In this document: in pieces, positions 1 through 11,088 of the stretch | How the letters are laid out: every line of letters begins with the position of its first letter | How positions within the stretch are numbered: the first letter of the stretch is position 1 | Assembly: GCA_013423325.1 (NCBI GenBank) | Contig: BLJB01000115.1 | Span: 62,001-126,000, forward strand | Origin: Usnea hakonensis | Taxonomy: Eukaryota; Ascomycota; Lecanoromycetes; Lecanorales; Parmeliaceae | Direction: 5' to 3' | DNA: 64,000 nucleotides | Position numbers and translations under genes: made by a program | Notes under the pieces: generated by a model | Databases searched by the model: none | Told to the model about the DNA's origin: nothing | The model's input: only the letters and a program-made list of their open reading frames with translations

Positions 1-78
1 CAGAAGTATCTTGCCGAAACAGGCTTTGACATGGCGCTAGAGTTCAAGTGGCGTACAAGAAGCAATGCGGAGGAATAA
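1..78 (+). CDS. 3' end of an unidentified gene (partial)
   Basis: From base 1 one frame reads 25 residues (ending FKWRTRSNAEE) and stops at TAA. The composition is protein-like, with mixed charged and hydrophobic residues, and the frame is open to the window edge. This suggests the last exon of a plus-strand gene that begins outside the window. I do not recognise the family, and the stretch is short enough to be chance. Confidence 0.35.
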   Translation, partial: QKYLAETGFDMALEFKWRTRSNAEE

Positions 79-1827
79 GAATAGGAGAGAGATGTTGTTG
101 CGGAAAGAAATGCAATCACCCGGAAATTTGAGGCTTAAAACGTGCTCCCGGGTCGGCTAGTCGCCAATTACATAAAACGTTCAATGACCAATTATCTAGT
201 CCAAAGTAGAGTGCGGAGAAATAGCCAACAGCAGCATAGAAAGAGGCATCGAAAAAGGAAAAAGAGCGAATCAGCTATTGGCGACGAGAATCCTTGCCCA
301 GCTCGAAGACGCTGTCTGTACTAAACACGAAATATCAGGGATGTAAAGCAAGGTTCTCTTGGAGAGCTGAGAGTACTCTAGTGTGAGATAGAAGCTAAAT
401 TTTCAGAGACTTGAAATTTGAATAGCTTCATGATGCCAAGGTGTAGTAGCTTTACCGGGGGAGGGCTCGAGGGAAGTAACCGAGGTCAACGAGACATTGG
501 AGACATAGCAGTGCGGCTGTTCTCGTCGGTAGTCAGTACATGAGCAGGTTTGCTCAACGGCTATCCAACATTTCCTAGGCCGTACTTGGCAAGAATCTGC
601 ACAGATCGACAGGGCCAAATCACCGGCCGAAATAGAGGCTTTCGAAGCCATTGATGACCAATAAGGAGCTTGAATTCTCTTCACTTCTTCAAACTTCAGC
701 TCTCCTAGGATGTGCATCGTTTTTCTCTGTCCTTGTTTTTGTCGGATCAGAAATTGTACGGAGGCCCATGCCAAAATTCCTGGGCGATCCCGAGGTGAGA
801 TTTTGGAGTGAACGAGAAGACCTGATATCTCCATCTCGTAGGAGTGCACTGGAGTAAGTATAGGCCGTGCTGCGAGTGCTCGTGGATTTGCCGACTGAAT
901 ACACTCAAAGGAAGGACCAAAACAAAAACATCAGGATGCATCTCAAGTAACGAGTTGATATCTCCTTTCGCCAGAGTGCGCATCTGCTGGTCCTTATACC
1001 CTCACAACTCACAGCCTCCACATCACGTGTCCCCCTACCCGAGAAACATCACTCAATTGAAATCAACGTCAACAATTTCACCTAATCGTCCCACAGACTT
1101 AGCGGAACCAGAACCCACTAAACCCCGCCAAGACCCTCTTCCTACTCCGCCACACTCGCGCCTCCTCCAACGTTTCAACCATCCAACCATCTTAGGAAAC
1201 AAAACCCGCCCACAAGCTCTCCGCTTCAGTGCGACGATTTCCAACCAACCTCGTGTTTGGTGCGGGGTACTCGTACTTTATATATTAACCTAGCCACGGC
1301 CCTCACCATTATCGCAGCATAACAACAACAATGCGTCTCGTGTTGGATAGCGGGAGTGTACTCAGACACATTAGCTTAGCATTTCATGCACCGTCTTCAA
1401 CTACAAAACCGTGTGCTACACTACCTACATCTGCTTCCATCGCTACCATTCATCCGTCTCGCAATCTACGCGCTCCGTATTGAATCAGGTTGGGCGGGAA
1501 CAGCCCAGTTATATAACAAGAGTAGCCAAAAACATGCCCCTCTCTCTCGCTATGATATTCCCACAATCCTCTCTTCAAAACCGGTCGAGTACATAACATC
1601 GCTACCTACAAACACATACATACATCTCTGATCCCCACATCCTGTCCTATATCACTTCCAAACAGAAAAAAAGGAGTCAATCCATCACCAACGCTCCTCA
1701 CAATATATCCCCCCCAAAACCCAAAAAAATCCCCATCCCCACATGCGCGCCACTTACCAAAAACGCCCCAAACCACATCCACCGCACCTCCTCTCGCGCC
1801 CCACCTTCCCCCCCCAACCCACAAAAA
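79..1827. other. Intergenic, no supported gene
   Basis: Several overlapping short frames on both strands lack a good start context, codon bias or family resemblance. From about 1000 the plus strand becomes strongly C- and CT-rich, as in fungal promoters and 5' leaders. This fits a plus-strand transcription start before the small ORF at 1828. Confidence 0.5.
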
Positions 1828-2199
1828 ATGGCACCCCCCCCCCTCGTCGCCAAACTAGGTTCGAACGTCAACATCCTCATCACCCCCCCTCCCTCTCCCC
1901 CTGCAACCACCCACTCCCCACCATCACCATCATGGTCCCTCCCCTGGAACCCTTCCTATGAACTACTCATCTCCCCGCCCTGGCTCCTCGCGCTCGCCAT
2001 GATATTATTAGGGTTTACGATACTGGTGGTCTCAGGTTGCAAGATGGTGGGGAGACGGAGAAGGAGGGCGGGGATGGGGATGGGGATGGTGAGGGAGAGG
2101 GAGAGGAAGGAGGGGAGAGGGAGGGCGAGATGGGGAAGGGGGGTAGGGTTGAATACGTATCCGCCGACGAGGGAGGCTGGGGGATGTAGCATTGTGTGA
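1828..2199 (+). CDS. Small single-pass membrane protein candidate
   Basis: A 123-aa frame opens with ATG in a good context (CAAAAAATGG) after a long C-rich leader. It has a Pro/Ser/Thr-rich N-terminus, one clear hydrophobic helix at about residues 50-70 (WLLALAMILLGFTILVVSG), a stop-transfer Arg cluster (GRRRRR), a Gly/Arg-rich low-complexity stretch, and a C-terminal Cys-Ser-Ile-Val. That ending matches a CaaX prenylation pattern. I know no family for it. The purine-rich low-complexity region could be noncoding, so it stays a candidate. Confidence 0.35.
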   Translation: MAPPPLVAKLGSNVNILITPPPSPPATTHSPPSPSWSLPWNPSYELLISPPWLLALAMILLGFTILVVSGCKMVGRRRRRAGMGMGMVRERERKEGRGRARWGRGVGLNTYPPTREAGGCSIV

Positions 2200-2501
2200 A
2201 GAAGAGAAATATCTTGACAAACTGGAAACCCTGCGTGAGAAAAGTGACCTAAGGAAAACGGGGCATTAGCGCTGCGCGCAAGGATTGCGAATACTCGTGA
2301 TACTAAAAATTACAAATCCTTGCGCTGCCGGCCTTACTCAGAGCCAGCTGGATATGGACCAGCATATCAACCAGCTCGTAAGTCCCTCCTCCCCAAATCC
2401 ACCAAACCCGCCATCGATTCTCGCACTAACAGGATCCCCTCTTCTCAGATGCCCAACACTTCGAGACGGGTCTCCGGTGATGAGCGGATCTTGGCCCGAA
2501 A

Positions 2502-3932
2502 CTAGAGCTCAGACTCACAGTCGTCATCGTCGGACGTGCCGCTGGTACTAGACTGGACTTGGCCACTGTTTGACGGGACCTGACCAGTATTACCAGTCAC
2601 GCTAGTGGTATTAGTCGCGCCATTGGCATTCGTCGCGCCATTGGTATTCGTCGCGCCAGTGCTAGGAGAATCAGATGGGTTCCCCCAACCTTTGCCGCCG
2701 GCAACAGGCGTCCAGCTGTACGTGGCGCTGGGATCGAAATCCGTTATGGGGGGCGACGTGGTGTCGTCTCTCTCGGGATCATAGGCTCCATTCGGGTACG
2801 TGGGCCACGGCGGGTTTTGTTGCGGGTAGCTGAGCTGGTTGTTCTGCCATTGTTGATGCTGAGTGGCTTGGGCCCAAGGCAGATTGCAGGGAAGGGCGGG
2901 TTGGGCGAACCAATTGTCCGCGTAGGCGGGTTGAACGAGACCCTGAGAAGCAGCGAGGAGATGGTCAGTCAAGACCGATGACAAAGATTCTTACACTACG
3001 TGTAAACTCGTTTCACAGAGATCAAGAAGTGCCCGACTTACGTCGTCCCAACATTTCATAAAGAACCACCAAATATGGTCAGGGTACACATCCCCTGTTG
3101 GAGGGCTAGGAAGTTTTTCCATGAGTTGGGCTTTGGTCCGATCTATCTTGATGTCTCCCGGTGTCGCGCAGCTAGTCGGGTCGTTGGGGTCCGTGGAGCA
3201 GATGTCGGTGACTTTAAGCATCATGTCTGAAGAGCCATCTGACTTCCAAAATGAAATACAGACGTCTTGCATACAGTAGCCTGATCATCAAAACGAAAAT
3301 CAGTCAACATCTCGAATTACACTTTCGCGTGGAAGCTTACGGCTGAGGTCCGCATATTTGAGGAAATATGGGTGAATAGCGACTTTGCTGATTTGAAACG
3401 CATTATCGGGTATGCCGCAAGCACTTTGACTGGCGGAGTCCGTCGCCTGGGGTAGCCACTGGTCTGTATCTTTTGTTGGAGTATTCAACTGTCCCGCAGA
3501 GAAGAATTTCATGTTGCCATGCTGGATGAAAGTTTGACAATCAGTAAAGGCTCATTCAGATCAGATATCGAGCTTCGAGAAACGATTGCAGACTGAAAAT
3601 GGGTTGATCGTGTCTCAAGACGATAGATGCAGCAACTTGTAAAAAGGACAAGAGTGGTGTCTGAAAAGACGTACGTAAAGACGACCAAAGGGCAGGTCAA
3701 TCGTCCGGTTGCCGTAGACGTCTGGCGGTACCTCATTGGTTGAGTCTATTCCACCTACAGGTGGTCCACCGTTACTGAATGTATTGTCGGGTTTGGCTGT
3801 TGTAGGGATCTCTTGAAAAGGCGGGTCGCCCGTGGTTTGCCGGGCAGAGAGAGCTTCTGGATCTCGCCGGGGAATACTGACGCCGCTAGCCAGAGAGGCT
3901 GTCAATAGGAGTGAGGCCAAATCAAGCAACAT
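2502..3932 (-). CDS. Secreted expansin-like (double-psi beta-barrel) protein
   Basis: Four exons: 3932-3675, 3521-3341, 3280-3042 and 2942-2502, giving 372 aa. The introns (153, 60 and 99 bp) have GT-AG ends and phases that restore conserved sequence. Residues 1-18 form a signal peptide. The middle holds a Cys-bearing core (ACGIPDNAF, YCMQDVCISFW, LKVTDICSTDP, WWFFMKCWDD) that I associate with fungal extracellular proteins annotated as expansin-like or Asp f 7-like. The C-terminal third is Ser/Thr/Asn/Gly-rich with a short repeated NGATN-type motif and an acidic end, resembling an O-glycosylated stalk. The likely role is a noncatalytic cell-wall-loosening protein outside the cell. Splicing is well supported; the functional label is less certain. 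Confidence 0.7.
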
Positions 3933-5446
3933 GATTACAATATCGAGTTTAAGAATGTGCCACTATATTTATGCTGTGGTCAAAAGAATGGAATGAAGAA
4001 GGAAAGGTGTTCTTGCAGAGATGAAAAGAGTGTAGAATGTTAGCAAAGTCTTCGAAAGGCAAAAGAGTGACTGAAACAGCAAATGTGAGAAGACAACGGA
4101 CGGCACAAATAGGGGGGACTCATGCCATCATGAAGTACTTGTATGACACGGAAGTATCCTCATCTCCCATGGTCCGCAGCCTACAGCAAGGGCCATCAAA
4201 GTGCATGGGTATAAATTTGAAGTCATTGAAAAAAAGGGCCAATCAGATCATCTTCGAGCACACCATTCTGGAGATGAAGAGATCTGACTGGCAGAATGAT
4301 ATCTTGAAACATGCATTGTTCAGGAGACTCTACAGTGCATACTCCGTGCCAGCGGGATGCAGTTGTTTGGGAATGAAACGGCAGGATGAAGGGGGGTTGT
4401 GGGATAAGCGCTCGTTGAGCCGCCCCATTCCCAACCCTCGGCGGAAAAGCACGGTGGCACAAAACAAGGGTATTGACGAGATTACGGCACATCTAGACCC
4501 GAAGCTCATATGAGATATCCAGGATTATCGATGCACCGAGTATGAAGCAATGAGGGTAACAATCAGGAGCATATGAATCAGAGTACCTATTGCATACTCT
4601 ATGTCGCTGCACTTTGCCGTCTCTCCGCTGCGGTCTACCTTAAAACCCAGATTTCTCCAGATAAGTCGCGACTGAATGATGAGGAAAGGACCGGAGATCT
4701 GCACCGAACTATGTTGTACGTACTCCCTAGGAAAGCTCCGTCAGCGAGATATCATTACTTGATAGAGCGAGGACAGCGACTTGTGTCGCTTGTTCTATTG
4801 GTGTCCTGGCTTCATGACACCATATTGACACGACTCAATGGACAGCACCAATGTGAGCTAATTCTTTGAATTGATGGGTGTACTTTATTTCAGGGTCTGC
4901 AAGGTCATATATTGAGGTGCTCTACTCGTGCTCTACTCGTAACGGCAACGGCTTTTTCGGAGGCTAATTTTTGACGATAAGGAAAGGACGAGAAGATAGG
5001 AAAGGATTGGTCCAGGCTCATGCATCCAGCTCTTTCGGGAATACTTTTAACCTCTTCAAGTAAAGCGCGGAGATCAATCGCGGGGAGTCATGGACTGAGT
5101 CCCCGCAATAATTATTGTACCCTTATGCATGTGAACCCACACAAACAAATTTATTTCCTTCTCCCTCATCTCCCTCCGTCTTCCTTCAAGCCTTCTGCAC
5201 CACCTCGTCATCGTCACCAAAACCACTTCGTCTCTCACTCCCACTCACCGCCTTTACAAGCAACTCAACAACACTCATATAGCGTATTCTATTCTATTCA
5301 ATTCAATTCAATTCAATTCAATTCAATTCAATCCAGTGACACACAGCCTGAACTATATTTCAATCAAACACAATTGCTGGGCTTAGTATCTTGAAAGAAT
5401 AAGCCCACCGTTGTGTACTGTGAGAATCATATATCATCCTAAGGAA
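3933..5446. other. Divergent intergenic region with ATTCA microsatellite
   Basis: This stretch separates the minus-strand expansin-like gene from the plus-strand MFS transporter. Frames at 4037-4513 and 4573-4869 show no family resemblance. TATA-like CTATATTTAT lies just upstream of the minus-strand gene, near 3962-3971. A CT-rich leader and the pentanucleotide repeat precede the transporter. Confidence 0.5.
5286..5330. repeat. Pentanucleotide microsatellite (ATTCT)2(ATTCA)7
   Basis: Two ATTCT units are followed by seven perfect ATTCA units. The tract lies about 115 bp upstream of the MFS start codon, probably in its promoter or 5' leader. Confidence 0.9.
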
Positions 5447-7228
5447 ATGTTATTGACCAATGCTTCAAGACACAAGCCCAACTCGGACAGCTTCCCCACT
5501 CTACAGCTCCTCATCCTAGGTACGCCTGCTTTTCTCCCCACCCAACCGCCCACTCGTGCTCATACTTGGAACAGCAATATGTCGAGTCGCAGAGCCAATA
5601 GCACTTGCCTCATGCTTTCCATATGCATGGATTATGACAAGAGACTTCAACGTCGGCGATAGATCCAATGCATCCTTCTGGGCCGGCATCTTCATCTCCT
5701 CCTTCTCCCTCGCCGAATCTTTGACAGGCTTTGCCTGGGGTGGCGTATCCGATAAAATCGGCCGGAAGCCCGTCTTGCTGATTGGTTGTGCGGGAACTCT
5801 CTTATCTCTGCTCATTGTCGGCTTCTCGACCAACTTCTGGGTCGCTCTCGCTGGTAGAGCTTTAGGTGGTCTGCTGAGTCTGTTTTATCAACTTCCGGAG
5901 ACATACAATCCTCGGCTGACGTTAGTCCAGATGGCAACATTGGCGTTATCCAAACGATGGTTGGTGAATTGGTCAAGAAACCTGAACATGAACGTGAGTC
6001 GCTTCTTCTTTGATCGTCACGTCATTATCGCTAACACGGTACAGCAAGAGCGTTTGCAGTAATGCCATTCGTTTGGTCTATCGGTACGATCATTGGTCCC
6101 ATCATTGGTGGCACTTTTGCCAGGCCAGCCATCTCCATGCCTTCCATTTTCTCTCCTACTGGCATCTTTGCCCTCTTTCCTTACCTCCTTCCCAATCTCA
6201 TATGTGCCGCTATACTCTTGATTAGCATCTTGTTCGGCTACTTCTTCTTAGTTGAGACTCACCCAGACTTGCAGCCATGGAGCACACAGGAAGAGCTGGA
6301 TCACACCACCGCGCAAACACCTCTCATGACCGCCGGAGCCACAGCTGATTACGGAGTCGACCTTCGTGGTGACACCTACGGCACATTCAATACTGTTGAC
6401 ATTCGCGAAGCAAAAGAATGGAATGTAAACGCCGACGGCACTTCGCGCCCAGCGTCGATATCCTCGAAAGCTACGCCCAAAATCTTCACTAGAAAAGTGG
6501 CCATGATCGTGATTGCGCTCTGCATCTTCACTTACCACAGCATGACCTACGACCATCTTCTTCCCATCTTCCTGCAAGACGATCGAATCTCCAGCAGCAA
6601 GAACTTTCAATTTCCCTTTGACATTCCTGGCGGCCTAGGCTTTACAACCCAATCTGTCGGATTAATTATGTGCGTCAATGGGATCATCGCCCTCTTCGTC
6701 CAGGCCATACTGTTTCCTCTCTTCGCGTCCTGGCTCGGGATTTGGAAGACTTTCGTCATCGTGACCGTTCTCCATCCGATTGCATACTTCATTGTTCCAT
6801 TCTTGGCCTTCCTCCCGGACACTACGCTGTACCCAGGATTATATGCCTGCTTGGCTATTCGCAACTCCTTCAGTATTTTAGTATACCCGGTCCTGCTCAT
6901 CCTCCTCAAGGAAGCCGCACCGTCCGCGTCGGTGCTTGGGAAGGTCAACGGCCTCGCCGCTTCCGCAGGTGCAGCGTGCCGTACTATCTCACCTCCTATT
7001 GCAGGTTATCTATATGGCGTTGGCACTCGGATTAACTTTACTGGACTTGCATGGTGGGCCAGCGGCATTGTGGCGATTGGAGGAGCCTTGCAAATTCTCT
7101 CAATCCCAAGGACGAAGAACAAGACCGCTACAATCAGGCCAATGGCAAGCTTCATGCAGAATGCAATGCCTGCTGAGAGTGAGGACGATGTGGTGCACAT
7201 CACTATTACTGACTCCGACAATGTGTAG
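5447..7228 (+). CDS. MFS transporter, YCR023C/ZIFL-like DHA1 type
   Basis: Four exons: 5447-5519, 5575-5877, 5931-5993 and 6045-7228, giving 540 aa. The 63-bp third exon restores the conserved helix that starts NGNIGVIQTMVGELV. The second intron has an unusual GTCTGT donor. Visible hallmarks are LAICRVAEPIA in the first helix, the motif-A loop GGVSDKIGRKPVLL, GRALGGLLNGN in the fourth helix, and MPFVWSIGTIIGPIIGG. A long hydrophilic central loop then leads to the C-terminal six helices. The protein is probably a proton-driven exporter or metabolite carrier of the vacuolar or plasma membrane, substrate unknown. Length and layout match fungal and plant relatives of this subgroup. Confidence 0.85.
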
Positions 7229-8082
7229 GCAGGAGTAATTATTTTCTGTCTATCGTTTCTCTACGAGCCATCCTATCATGTGATCTAGCGAGCAAGAATT
7301 TTCTGACAAGGGCGTTCCATGTTGCACGGCTAGAAATTACGGGATCGTTCTCTGAGAAGTTGGCTGCATTCATCATAGCGAGAGTGGGCGATGCTGCATA
7401 GATCATGAGGCGTTGAAGACTTCAAATGCATGTAGATTTGCCCGTACATCGAGAAGTAGAACTTACATTGTCATAAAATACGCCTTTTGAAATGTTCATC
7501 AGCGATCACTTTCTTCGCTTTCAGTGCCCGGTGTATTGCCTATCTACAATCTGTCTAACAAAAGCAGGGACTGATGACCCTGAAGCTTGACTTTGACATC
7601 GATTTGTACATCGTTCAGCGGAACAGCACGAGCGTTCTCTCCCCTTTATCTGAGTATCTCGACTGGGCTCTAGTGGAAATCCAACCGGCTTCCCCAATCC
7701 AAGCACCCGCCACACTCCAAACACACCCAACTCAGCAAACTCCCTCTCGAATATCACTGGACGGGCTGATCCAATCCCAATCATAATAACGCCGTATGAT
7801 CGAAAAGATCATGATCCAAAGGCCGAGAATGGAAGCCATAGATCAGGGCTTCTAGAGTAGCGGTTGAAAGCTAATTGCAACTGCAATAGAGCTTAGCTGG
7901 TGCCGCGAAGCCTCGGAAACAATCATTTGAGCTAGCTAGCAAGTACTGAGGCAAGTGTGCAAATATACAGGCGCTTGGCCCAAAACGTACTAGTTTGTTG
8001 GAGGCTTGGCAATGTTTACTTGGGGGATTGTTGCGCGCAACTCTGTCACTTTCAATATCGTGCGAATTGGTCCACACCTAAG
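7229..8082. other. Intergenic, nothing recognised
   Basis: 3' flank of the MFS gene and promoter of the Cut12-like gene. Short frames on both strands have no support. Confidence 0.5.
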
Positions 8083-10164
8083 ATGGCTGCACCACTGTCG
8101 CCACTCTCTCCATCAAACACAAACCGCATAATGCCAATGACCTTAGAAAGGAAGTCGAACGATCAGTCTCCTACAAAACACGCTTTGGAGCCGCAAGACA
8201 ATAAAAACCTAAGCAGCAGTCCAGCCAACCCTCCTAGCTCGCCCTTTGTAGCAGATGTCGAGTCGTCACCAATAAGATTCGGGAGTCCAAGCAAGAAAAA
8301 CTCACCGATAAATGAGTGGTCAGATCAATACGATCACAGGCAGATCACCGAGGACACTTTGAGAGAAAATGAGGACCTTACACGGGCATCTCGACCGGTG
8401 GAAGATGATACTATGAGGACAAACGACTTTACTATCCATGATGATACAGCCTCTGTGGTAGAAGAATCTGCTGGTTATGCTGGCATGGACGACACAGCGT
8501 TCTCAGCATTCTCCGCCGTGCCCAATGCTGACATGACTCGATTTGCTCGATTGGGTCAATCTCCTTCAAAAGGTGCATTCGGTAGTCCAATGATGTCCCC
8601 TTTAGAGGAAGCCCCGACACCGCGGCCTACTGGAAAAAACACCCCATCAAGGCAACAGCACCAGTACGACGATAGCTTCTCATCGCCTACACCCCGACGT
8701 CAGAAACCATCCCGTGACAACGATACGACAAACCTCCTCATCGACTTCACAGGGCAATTCAATCCCGCAGCTGAAAGATCGCAAAGTAGAAATGGCCGCC
8801 TGTCGCCTACGAAGTATCATACGCAATCAGATCTTGCCATGCATTTATCAGGTCGCCGCACGCCGTCACCAGCGAAAAAGCCGTTACCTCCTGGCACGCC
8901 CTCCGAATCACGTCATTTGGCCAATCTCCTCGATTTCGATCTTCCACCAGCACCCACACCTCGTTCAATACCCAGCATCTCCGCCCGAGAACTTGAATCC
9001 ATGAAGTCAGCCTTCCAGTCGCAGATATCCTCACTGAAAGCTGAATTGAGTGGCAAGGAAGCAGAAGTCCGCAGTCTCAAAAACGCGATGGGTGACGCTG
9101 AAAGACGGGTTGGCGAATCTCTCGAGCAAGTTCGAGAAGAGCGGGATGTGAAGGAGGGCTTGCAGGCGGAGAAGGCAAATTGGGAGAAAAGGCAACAAGA
9201 GATGCAAACCGTTTTGAAAGACGTCAAAGAAGAAATCATCCGGGGTGAACGGGAGAAAGATCAACTGCTACAACAAGTCAGCGAAGCAGACTATAAGCGC
9301 CAAGAGGCAGAGTCAAAAGCATTGGAGGCGGAGAGCAAGATCGCCGGTATGAGAGCCTCTTCGTCCTCTACCGCTCCTTCCGAAAAAGGCAGCGAAAACA
9401 CAAACAGTGAAGTCGAAGCTGCCGTGACCAAAGTCGCAAAAGAGCTGCATGGGTTGTATAAGACCAAGCACGAGGCGAAGGTCACCGCGCTCAAGAAGAG
9501 CTATTCGGACAGATGGGAGAAAAGAGTCAAAGACATGCAAAGCAAGATCGACGAGTTGACCAAAGAAAACGACGACCTGCGAATCGGTAGAGACGCAACC
9601 ATGACAGGCGTCGAACCCAGCGCCATCACCTTGACCTCCAGCCCAGGGAGCCAAGCGCAGCGGGAGCAGCAGAGGCAGGAAGAGCTCGAACAGCAAGCCC
9701 AACGTCTGGAAGAGCAAAAGCAGCACCTAACAAGCGTAGAAAAGGAGCTCGAGACCGTGCGCCGCAACCTCGCCAGCTCCACGGAACAAAACGTCGCCCT
9801 CATCTCCCAACTCTCGGCCTCGCGCGCCGAGACGGCAGACCTGATCGCCGCGACGGAAGAGCTCATGCTCCTATCCCAAACCGCCATGGCGACTTCGTCC
9901 TCTTCTACGGGCACCAGTATTACCAACAACACCAACGCACAGCCCCCACCCCCTCTACCAGAATCCGCGAAACCATCTACCCTCTCAAGATCGACCTCGG
10001 GCTCCGGCCTGAAAGCACCCGGCTTCGGCGGGTACAGCGGCGAGAGCAGAATCGGTCGGGTGCCGGCCCCAAGTGGCTACGGCCGGGACAGGGGCGAGGG
10101 AGGGGGTAGGAGCGGGTTGTTGGGTAATATTGAGAGGATGGGGAGGGGCCGGGTTCTGGAGTGA
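8083..10164 (+). CDS. cut12: Spindle pole body protein, Cut12-type
   Basis: Intronless, 693 aa. The reading frame extends upstream, but the first ATG in good context is at 8083 (AAGATGGC), so I start there. The N-terminal half is disordered and rich in SP/TP sites, as expected for CDK regulation. It contains DDTAFSAFSAVPNADMT and ARLGQSP, a signature I associate with fungal Cut12 orthologues. From about residue 305 a coiled coil begins (SISARELESMKSAF...) and runs in blocks to about residue 600, followed by a Ser/Gly-rich tail. In fission yeast Cut12 sits at the spindle pole body and helps activate mitotic kinases and bipolar spindle formation; the same role is inferred here. Confidence 0.75.
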   Translation: MAAPLSPLSPSNTNRIMPMTLERKSNDQSPTKHALEPQDNKNLSSSPANPPSSPFVADVESSPIRFGSPSKKNSPINEWSDQYDHRQITEDTLRENEDLTRASRPVEDDTMRTNDFTIHDDTASVVEESAGYAGMDDTAFSAFSAVPNADMTRFARLGQSPSKGAFGSPMMSPLEEAPTPRPTGKNTPSRQQHQYDDSFSSPTPRRQKPSRDNDTTNLLIDFTGQFNPAAERSQSRNGRLSPTKYHTQSDLAMHLSGRRTPSPAKKPLPPGTPSESRHLANLLDFDLPPAPTPRSIPSISARELESMKSAFQSQISSLKAELSGKEAEVRSLKNAMGDAERRVGESLEQVREERDVKEGLQAEKANWEKRQQEMQTVLKDVKEEIIRGEREKDQLLQQVSEADYKRQEAESKALEAESKIAGMRASSSSTAPSEKGSENTNSEVEAAVTKVAKELHGLYKTKHEAKVTALKKSYSDRWEKRVKDMQSKIDELTKENDDLRIGRDATMTGVEPSAITLTSSPGSQAQREQQRQEELEQQAQRLEEQKQHLTSVEKELETVRRNLASSTEQNVALISQLSASRAETADLIAATEELMLLSQTAMATSSSSTGTSITNNTNAQPPPPLPESAKPSTLSRSTSGSGLKAPGFGGYSGESRIGRVPAPSGYGRDRGEGGGRSGLLGNIERMGRGRVLE

Positions 10165-11088
10165 GAGGCACGCTGGCGTGAGGAGTGATTTTGTCTCCCA
10201 TTGTGTGGTGGTGTGGTGTATGGGAATCTTGGGGCGTTGAAGGGTGGGTGTGGGATGCTTGCTTTGCGAAGCGGTGCTATGCTGGAAAATGCGGAGCGAG
10301 TTGTGGAGATGTAGATCTATTATAGAAGACTTTCTAGCGAGATCGCTCAGAGGTTTGCATTGATGTCCAATCGCTTGTGTAATTCTATGTCTTCCCTGCC
10401 AAACGAGAAAAAGTTCCCATGAACACTACCGATCGAGTCTCTGTACACAAAGGGTAAATGGACACGAGAGGAGAATTGCTACATCTGTGATACCCTAACC
10501 AAGCCAGCCAGATCGCAGGCCAGTGGGGTCTACAAGGCATGAATGAATCAATTGTCCAAGTCGATCTTTCAAGCAGCCTTTCAAGAGTGATCTATAGGAC
10601 ATGTACGTATAATGGCCGGCTGATTTGAAATGTCAATGAGATTCCCGAGGCGAACAAAAGAGAAATTCGTGGAGAGAAAAGAAATGACGAAGATTTCCTT
10701 TCCATTGACGTGGAAAGCTAAAAAGACTCGGATCAAGTGAATTCCGGACCGCCTTTACTAAGGCAGATGTCAGGTCACTGTTATGCATGCTGTTATAAAA
10801 GAGACTTATGTAGCAGACCTACACGCCTGAGCTTGGGTTACAAACGTAACAGCAACAGAACGACATGCAGCCACAGACAGCGTCAAAAGTATCACAATTC
10901 GCGGTGTCTTTAGATCCAGACGTTGCAAAAGATAAGTTGCTCGAGCCTGACAACCAGAGCGTCGTACAGCCAGCGAGCAATCATCAAGCGTCAAACTCAC
11001 ATGTCTAAAGACGAGCGAAAGAAAGGGTAAGATGGCATGCACAGTCCGCTCTGAAGTCTTTGCTCTTGGAGGCTTCGCAAAATCCAAG
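10165..11088. other. Convergent intergenic region
   Basis: Lies between the 3' ends of the Cut12-like gene (+) and the aldo/keto reductase (-). No supported frame or structure seen. Confidence 0.5.

Noticed and set aside
403..849. 148-codon minus-strand frame
   Set aside because: No family resemblance, poor composition, and overlapping alternative frames on both strands.
4037..4513. 158-codon plus-strand frame upstream of the MFS gene
   Set aside because: No recognisable domain, no leader or splice support, and an antisense frame of similar size.
9313..9935. Long minus-strand frames inside the Cut12-like gene
   Set aside because: Antisense shadows of a coiled-coil coding region; Leu/Ser/Cys-rich composition mirrors the sense codons.
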